Assembly (NCBI RefSeq): GCF_021028955.1
Contig: NZ_JAIWPE010000020.1
Location: 1 to 64,000, forward strand
Direction of reading: 5' to 3'
DNA: 64,000 bases
Source of the DNA: Salipaludibacillus sp. CUR1
Lineage (GTDB): Bacteria; Bacillota; Bacilli; Bacillales; Salisediminibacteriaceae
Shown here: one piece after another, positions 59,562 to 64,000 of the stretch
Layout of the letters: each line of letters begins with the position of its first letter
Numbering within the stretch: the stretch's first letter is position 1
Notes under the pieces: generated by a model
Told to the model about the DNA's origin: nothing
The model's input: the letters and a program-made list of their open reading frames with translations, nothing else
Database searches by the model: none
Translations under genes and position numbers: made by a program

Positions 59562-60818
59562 GTGGGCCAGGCACAGCGGCAGCCACAAGAGGAATCAAAG
59601 AGGAACATAATTATAGAGAAACTTAAGGTGGTCGGGCCGGGGGCCATTATTTCCGCCTCGTTCGTCGGGCCGGGAACAATTACAACTGCCACTGAGGCGG
59701 GGGCCTCTTTCGGGTACGCGCTGTTATGGGCGCTCGTGTTCTCAGTGATTACGACGATGGTGCTCCAGATGATGGTCGCAAGGCTTGGGATTGTGGCCAG
59801 AAAGGGGCTTGGCGCCGCTATAAGGGACCAATTTGCCCAGCCCGCAATTAAATACACCATTATGGGATTTGTGATCATTTCAATATTTACCGGATCGGCA
59901 GCTTATATGAGCGGGGATTTAAATGGAACGTCGCTCGGTCTGTCGACGTTAACAGGTTGGAATATTAATGCGATTGGCCCGTTTGTCGGGCTGGTTGTCC
60001 TGCTCATTGGACTGAGCGGCAGCTACAAGCTTATTGAAAAACTGATGATTGTGCTGGTCATTATAATGAGTACTGTTTTTATTACCACTATGGTTATTGC
60101 ACAGCCTGATCTTGGTGGAATATTCACTGGTATTTTTGCGCCTTCAGTGCCGGCAGGCTCAATTATTACAATTGCCGCCCTTGTCGGGACAACGGTCGTG
60201 CCTTATAACTTGTTTATTCATTCCAATTCGGTACAGGAGCGGTGGAACGACCCTTCGCACTTAAATGATTCCAAATGGGATATTGCCATATCGATTGGAA
60301 TGGGCGGGTTGATTTCAGGGTCCATATTGATCACTTCCGGGACGTTAATGCGCGGAGTGGAAGTCGAGACAGTCGCTGATCTGGCCATCCAGCTGGAACC
60401 GCTGCTTGGCGGCTGGGCTGAAACGTTTCTGGCGATCGGGATTTTCTCAGCGGGATTCTCTTCGATGACCGCAGCGGCGCTCGGCGCTTCCATTACGGTC
60501 AGCAGTGTACTTAAGTGGAAAAACGGCATGAAAAACTGGCGTTTCAGGGCGATTTTCGCGACAGTTATTCTGATTGGAGTTTTCAGTTTTGTCCTTAATT
60601 TTGAGCCGTTGGCCATTATTCTGTTTGCGCAGGCGCTGAATGGCATCCTGCTGCCGGGAATAGCCCTGCTCATTCTGATCATCATGAATAATAAGAACCT
60701 GCTTGGAAAATATACGAACTCAATGAAAGTGAATGTGATTGGAGTTATCGTTGTTATTGTCTGCTTTGGCATCGGCGGCTACAGTGTCTTCTCTGCGCTC
60801 ACTGCCTTCTTTAATTAA
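59562..60818 (+). CDS. Nramp-family transporter lacking canonical metal motifs
   Basis: 418 residues, eleven helices in the Nramp order. Canonical Nramp proteins have DPGN in helix 1 and MPH in helix 6, which bind Mn or Fe. Here helix 1 reads SFVGPGTITTATEAG (GPGT at 36-39) and helix 6 reads VVPYNLFIHSNSV. Fold-level features such as GSAAYMSGDLNGTSLGLS and FSAGFSSMTAAALGASI remain. So it belongs to an outlying Nramp group and may carry another cation or none of the usual ones. GTG start after GAGGTGAT. No linked gene suggests the substrate. Confidence 0.85.
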   Translation: MGQAQRQPQEESKRNIIIEKLKVVGPGAIISASFVGPGTITTATEAGASFGYALLWALVFSVITTMVLQMMVARLGIVARKGLGAAIRDQFAQPAIKYTIMGFVIISIFTGSAAYMSGDLNGTSLGLSTLTGWNINAIGPFVGLVVLLIGLSGSYKLIEKLMIVLVIIMSTVFITTMVIAQPDLGGIFTGIFAPSVPAGSIITIAALVGTTVVPYNLFIHSNSVQERWNDPSHLNDSKWDIAISIGMGGLISGSILITSGTLMRGVEVETVADLAIQLEPLLGGWAETFLAIGIFSAGFSSMTAAALGASITVSSVLKWKNGMKNWRFRAIFATVILIGVFSFVLNFEPLAIILFAQALNGILLPGIALLILIIMNNKNLLGKYTNSMKVNVIGVIVVIVCFGIGGYSVFSALTAFFN

Positions 60819-61142
60819 TATGGCTGCTGTTTCGGTAGCGCAAGAGCCCCGTGCCTTTTATGTACCAAACAGCCATGCTTTCCCGGCTGTGACGCCGTGG
60901 TGGTTCGCCCGGACACTTTTCCCGGGGCACCTTCCCCATAATTCCTGCGGAAAAAGGACTAATTGATAAATCACACTTTAAAAACAAGTTTGTCTGTTTA
61001 GAAAATCTAAAGCTTCGGGTAAGGTAATATAACTTGTAAATAAAGGAACCACACGATTTTTCCATAAATGGCTGTTGGAAGGTTTGAATGATTTCCCTTT
61101 ACGGGGGTCACATTAAATGCATATTAAAAGGAGGCAAGACTG
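60819..61142. other. Intergenic with possible structured RNA
   Basis: An inverted pair ATGGCTG..GTTT and AAAC..CAGCCAT (60821-60877) and GC-rich stems after it can fold, but no T run or known riboswitch pattern was recognised. No gene. Confidence 0.35.
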
Positions 61143-61499
61143 ATGAGCGAGCAGAATGAACAGGTTGTTGAGTGGCTGGAAGAGTTAAAAGGCCAGACGC
61201 TTTTTATTCAGAAAGATGAATTTGAAACCGGGAAAAATGACGTTCTTGCGACCGATAAAGTCCGTTTCCAGCTTGATTCTGTCGGCCTTAAAAACAACAG
61301 GAATGCGTCGATCGACGATTATGTAGCGAATGAAGAGATCGTGCTTTACGGTTCAGGAACAATTGAAACTGCTCAGGGAGAAACGGATTTACCTGAGAAT
61401 GTCTATGAGATCCCTTTAACAGGAGAGGTTAAGGCGAATAAGCAGGATCCAAGCATCAGGCTGAGAACAGACGATGCGATGTATACCATTTTCACTTAA
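61143..61499 (+). CDS. Hypothetical acidic protein
   Basis: 118 residues, soluble, acidic, no signal peptide, no recognised family; predicted mostly beta (VRFQLDSVGLKN, EIVLYGSGTIETAQG). ATG eight bases after AAAGGAGG, so clearly translated. Convergent with the BCCT gene and sharing its terminator. Confidence 0.75.
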   Translation: MSEQNEQVVEWLEELKGQTLFIQKDEFETGKNDVLATDKVRFQLDSVGLKNNRNASIDDYVANEEIVLYGSGTIETAQGETDLPENVYEIPLTGEVKANKQDPSIRLRTDDAMYTIFT

Positions 61500-61529
61500 A
61501 AACAGAGTCAGAACGCAGTCTGAATAATT

Positions 61530-61572
61530 ATAAAAGGAGGGAAATGCCTGACGTGCGTTTCCCTCCTTTTCA
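61530..61572. terminator. Bidirectional terminator
   Basis: AAAAGGAGGGAAA/TTTCCCTCCTTTT, a 13-bp stem with A/T flanks. Confidence 0.85.
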
Positions 61573-61577
61573 TATTA

Positions 61578-63104
61578 CTACCAGTCTTCTTTTTTCTCGA
61601 CTTTATGGGTGGTGTAGCCTTCAATTCTTAGTGAGCGGTAAATCGCAAAGAGCATAGCCAGCATGATAAAGGTAAATGGAAATGCGGTTACAGTAGCGAC
61701 CGCCTGCATGCCTTCAAGTCCTCCACTGAGAAGGAGAACGGTTGCGATGGACGATATTAAGAGCCCCCAAATGAGCAGCACCCGACCCTTCGGATTTAAA
61801 TTACCGGAAGAGGAAAAGACACCGAGAACGTACGTCGCCGAGTTAGCGGATGTAATAAAGAAGATGGAAATCAGAATAAGCGCGCCAATACTGAATATCA
61901 TTGAACCAGGAAGCTGTTCGAGCACGAGGAAGAAGCCTGCTTCCGGTTCTGCGGCAGTCTGTTCCGCAATAGTTGTTCCTTCGTTCATATCAGAATAAAT
62001 GCCTGAACCTCCAAATGTCACGACCCAGACAAGTGTCAGCAGTGCCGGCACAAACAACACTCCGAAAATAAAATCCCTTAAGGAACGGCCTTTCGACACT
62101 CTAGCTATAAACGTCCCGACGAACGGGCTCCAGGAAATCACCCACGCCCAATAAAACAGTGTCCACTCTCCCATCCAGTCATTTTCTGAGTAAGGGGTGG
62201 TCATAAAGCTCATTTGAGGCAATTGTGTAAAGTACTGACCAAAAGTCAAGGTAATGTGTTCCATTATATAGACAGTCGGCCCGAGCGCAAGCCCAATAAC
62301 AAGCAGCGCACCAGCAAGCCATAAGTTTGAAATACTTAAGTAACGCATCCCTTTATTTAAACCTGAAAGAACAGATATAAGAAATATAACTGTAACCACA
62401 GAGAGTATAATTAAATACACTAAATTATCAGGTTCTATAGCAAATACCTGGGAAAGTCCGCTGCCTACCTGCAAAGTGCTCATACCTAGTGAAGTAGCGA
62501 TCCCTATTGTCGTTGCCACTATGACTACGACATCAATCGCCTTTCCTGGCCAGCGGTAGATTCCGTCCCCAATCAACGGGAAAAATGCTGAACTGACTAA
62601 GCCAGGCAGATTTTTACGGAACTTTGCAAAGGCTAGTCCTAAAGCAACGATCGCATAAATGCTCCAAGGATGAAGCCCCCAGTGAAACATACTGTAAATA
62701 AGACTCTGTTCTGCGGCAGCCTGAGTTTCTGCTTCTATGCCTCCGGTTGGCGAGTGAAAATGGGAAAGAGGTTCCCCAACTCCCCAGAAGACAAGGCCTA
62801 CCCCCATACCGGCTGCAAACAGCATACCGAGCCATGTGAAAAACGAATATTCAGGCTTATCATTCTTATGGCCCAATTTCATATGCCTGTAGGGACCAAA
62901 GCCGAGAAAAAGACAGAACCCCAGAAAAATACCCGTGGAGATCACATAAAACCAGCCGAACTGTTCAATCATCTGGTCCATAATTGTCTGTGTGACCGCG
63001 GTCATGTTCTCCGGTGTAACTGCCCCCCATACCACAATGGATAAAATAATTATTGCTGAGATAATAAATACTATTTTTTCTTTAAATTGCTGCTTAACTT
63101 CCAC
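61578..63104 (-). CDS. BCCT-family osmolyte transporter (OpuD/BetP type)
   Basis: About 508 residues from GTG behind AAGGAGG; ATG or GTG positions further upstream lack spacing. Twelve helices. Helix 4 carries GMGVGLVFWGVGEPL, and the Trp-rich helix 8 reads WTLFYWAWVISWSPFVGTFIARVSKGR, both hallmarks of betaine/choline/carnitine sodium-coupled carriers. It imports a compatible solute, most likely glycine betaine. Fits a salt-exposed host. A hairpin with T run lies about 65 nt upstream of the start in the same orientation. Confidence 0.93.
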   Translation of the reverse strand: MEVKQQFKEKIVFIISAIIILSIVVWGAVTPENMTAVTQTIMDQMIEQFGWFYVISTGIFLGFCLFLGFGPYRHMKLGHKNDKPEYSFFTWLGMLFAAGMGVGLVFWGVGEPLSHFHSPTGGIEAETQAAAEQSLIYSMFHWGLHPWSIYAIVALGLAFAKFRKNLPGLVSSAFFPLIGDGIYRWPGKAIDVVVIVATTIGIATSLGMSTLQVGSGLSQVFAIEPDNLVYLIILSVVTVIFLISVLSGLNKGMRYLSISNLWLAGALLVIGLALGPTVYIMEHITLTFGQYFTQLPQMSFMTTPYSENDWMGEWTLFYWAWVISWSPFVGTFIARVSKGRSLRDFIFGVLFVPALLTLVWVVTFGGSGIYSDMNEGTTIAEQTAAEPEAGFFLVLEQLPGSMIFSIGALILISIFFITSANSATYVLGVFSSSGNLNPKGRVLLIWGLLISSIATVLLLSGGLEGMQAVATVTAFPFTFIMLAMLFAIYRSLRIEGYTTHKVEKKEDW

Positions 63105-63166
63105 GGGGCATACCTCCTTCACTAGTAGTCTCTACCACGAAGGAAATTAGCGGAAACGGAATATAC

Positions 63167-63198
63167 GAAAAAAGAGCAATTACCTATAAAGGTATTGC
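63167..63198 (-). terminator. Hairpin with T run upstream of the BCCT gene
   Basis: On the minus strand GCAATACCT pairs with AGGTAATTGC (one bulge), followed by CTCTTTTTTC. Either it ends a leftward transcript from the 63565-63995 genes or it is an attenuator in the transporter leader. Confidence 0.5.
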
Positions 63199-63381
63199 CC
63201 CTCAGACCGTTTTAACAGATTAACAGACATTAACGGAATAGTTTATCGTATTTCAGCCCATACTGTCTCTATGTACACGTAACGTGATGAATATTGGCAG
63301 TGTTACCGGCTCCCTGAATATATTGGCAAGATTGGATTACTGGGCGGGTCAATTGACAGATAGTTTAGGAGGTTGTCTGGA

Positions 63382-63495
63382 ATGAATAGAGAAGGTGATT
63401 TTTTTGTCGGGTTAATTTATGGAATTGGTTTTAGTATTCCTTTGTGGTTGTCATTTTTCGGCTGGGTTAAGCTAATCAGCAGGCTGGCTTCTTAA
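63382..63495 (+). CDS. 37-residue single-helix membrane peptide
   Basis: ATG nine bases after AGGAGG. MNREGDFFVG, then a hydrophobic helix (LIYGIGFSIPLWLSFFGWV) and KLISRLAS. Typical of small membrane proteins; family unknown. Confidence 0.65.
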   Translation: MNREGDFFVGLIYGIGFSIPLWLSFFGWVKLISRLAS

Positions 63496-63518
63496 GAGCC
63501 TTTTCAGGCGAACCAGTA

Positions 63519-63640
63519 TATCGTTTTGTATCGCTTCGTGTCGCCATGTATTGGTTGAATCGCCTTATATCGTCTGGTCTGTATCGCGGTGTCGTATCGT
63601 CAAGTATCGCCTTATATCGCTGCGTATCGTCATATATCGC
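63519..63640. repeat. 10-bp-periodic TATCG array
   Basis: TATCGy (or a one-base variant) has its T at 63521, 63531, 63541, 63551, 63560, 63570, 63584, 63597, 63607, 63617, 63627 and 63637, so 10-bp spacing is kept over most of 120 bp. The right half lies inside the end of a leftward small gene (63565-63846). Confidence 0.7.
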
Positions 63641-63846
63641 TCTGCGGCGGTCATCCTCTCCGGTGTGTATGTAAGTACTTCCCTGCGGATGAAGAACATT
63701 GGCAGCATGCTTGCATCATGAGCCATAGACCTTTGCGTAAGGCGTGTTAAATATAACCTTGTATTGGGGTTCATGGAAGCCCCGTTAAACATAAAGTTCC
63801 TGGCGTTGTATCGCACAATATAAGTTTCCGTACCTGTGGTTCTCAT
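63565..63846 (-). CDS. Hypothetical protein whose end runs into the TATCG array
   Basis: 93 residues. ATG after GGAAGTG, nine bases after the stop of the preceding small gene, so an operon is likely. N-terminal part TETYIVRYNARNFMFNGASM; the C terminus (RYMTIRSDIRRYLTIRHRDT) is written by the repeat array. No family known. The repeat may have replaced the original end. Confidence 0.45.
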   Translation of the reverse strand: MRTTGTETYIVRYNARNFMFNGASMNPNTRLYLTRLTQRSMAHDASMLPMFFIRREVLTYTPERMTAAERYMTIRSDIRRYLTIRHRDTDQTI

Positions 63847-63854
63847 TTCACTTC

Positions 63855-63995
63855 CTATTCTGTTCCCTCTTTCTTTAAAACTTCTTTTAACCGGTTTTCA
63901 ATAAAAACCATCAGTTCCCGCGTTTCTCCCGACGAACTGCTTGAACCCCGTCCTTTAATTTCTTCCATAATCTGTTTGAGCTCCTCTACTCGCAT
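63855..63995 (-). CDS. Small hypothetical protein at the window edge
   Basis: 46 residues as seen: MRVEELKQIMEEIKGRGSSS.. then a helical end (LMVFIENRLKEVLKKEGTE). The ribosome site would lie outside the window, and the frame stays open to the edge, so the true start may be further upstream. Confidence 0.5.
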   Translation of the reverse strand: MRVEELKQIMEEIKGRGSSSSSGETRELMVFIENRLKEVLKKEGTE

Positions 63996-64000
63996 TTTAT

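Noticed and set aside
60819-61142. Metal-sensing riboswitch
   Set aside because: Folding potential exists but it lies downstream of the Nramp gene, and no conserved riboswitch core could be recognised.

Overview
The window looks like chromosome from a low-GC Gram-positive rod of the Bacillaceae, probably a salt- or alkali-adapted one. Pointers are strong GGAGG-type ribosome binding sites, an SR1P/SR1 dual-function RNA with CcpN boxes, an FNR box, sigma-A promoters, a class D sortase with a matching wall protein, very acidic surface or low-complexity proteins, and a BCCT osmolyte carrier. No rRNA, tRNA, complete insertion sequence, CRISPR array or replication origin was seen.

1-10 kb is an accessory region with many small secreted or membrane proteins and broken genes. 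It holds a halocin-C8-like secreted peptide precursor with a small membrane partner, a frameshifted tyrosine recombinase, a Doc/AbrB toxin-antitoxin pair, a broken leucine-rich-repeat protein, a PlcR-like quorum regulator with a divergent PapR-like peptide gene, a gene interrupted only by two TAG codons, a second secreted-peptide gene with two frameshifts and a membrane partner, and a lipoprotein-sized anchored protein. Three of these genes (starts at 1469, 7600 and 8387) carry the same gap-free collinear promoter/leader element of about 130 nt. That element is the main candidate for an undescribed regulatory system. The region also carries arrays of a TTTGATGCACT-like motif spaced 21 bp, which recur elsewhere in the window.

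9.4-12 kb: SR1/SR1P, then hcp (hybrid cluster protein) behind an FNR box. 12-20 kb: a 1043-residue HEAT/acidic/SEC-C protein, an HtrA-like protease without PDZ, a GAF-STAS protein, a rhodanese with a CstR/CsoR-like operator lying between 30-bp direct repeats, a Gfo/Idh/MocA oxidoreductase and an RraA-family protein. 20-24 kb: a giant secreted GH32 fructan enzyme with sugar-regulator-like palindromes upstream. 24-26.5 kb: a hypothetical protein, VanZ-like and EEP-family proteins. 26.6-32 kb: an lnrJKLMN-like operon pair (histidine kinase, NarL-type regulator, ABC ATPase, two permeases).

32.4-40 kb: a complete yhf-type cluster (yhfZ, yhfY, yhfU, yhfT, php, yhfS, yhfX, yhfW in transcription order), homologous in content to the uncharacterised Escherichia coli yhfSTU-php-yhfWXYZ cluster, with two matching operator-like palindromes. 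40-45 kb: a beta-lactamase-fold serine hydrolase with a probable start-site frameshift, a KdpD-type USP protein, a tandem PadR-like regulator and a zinc-ribbon protein. 44.8-58.8 kb: class D sortase, a 2854-residue Cna-B/SpaA adhesin ending in LPQTA, a hybrid kinase with two different kinase modules, and a SARP-like response regulator; these four probably form one surface-display and control locus. 59-64 kb: debris of a second lnr-like two-component system, an Nramp homologue lacking the usual metal-site motifs, a hypothetical protein, a BCCT transporter, and a 10-bp-periodic TATCG array overlapping a small gene.
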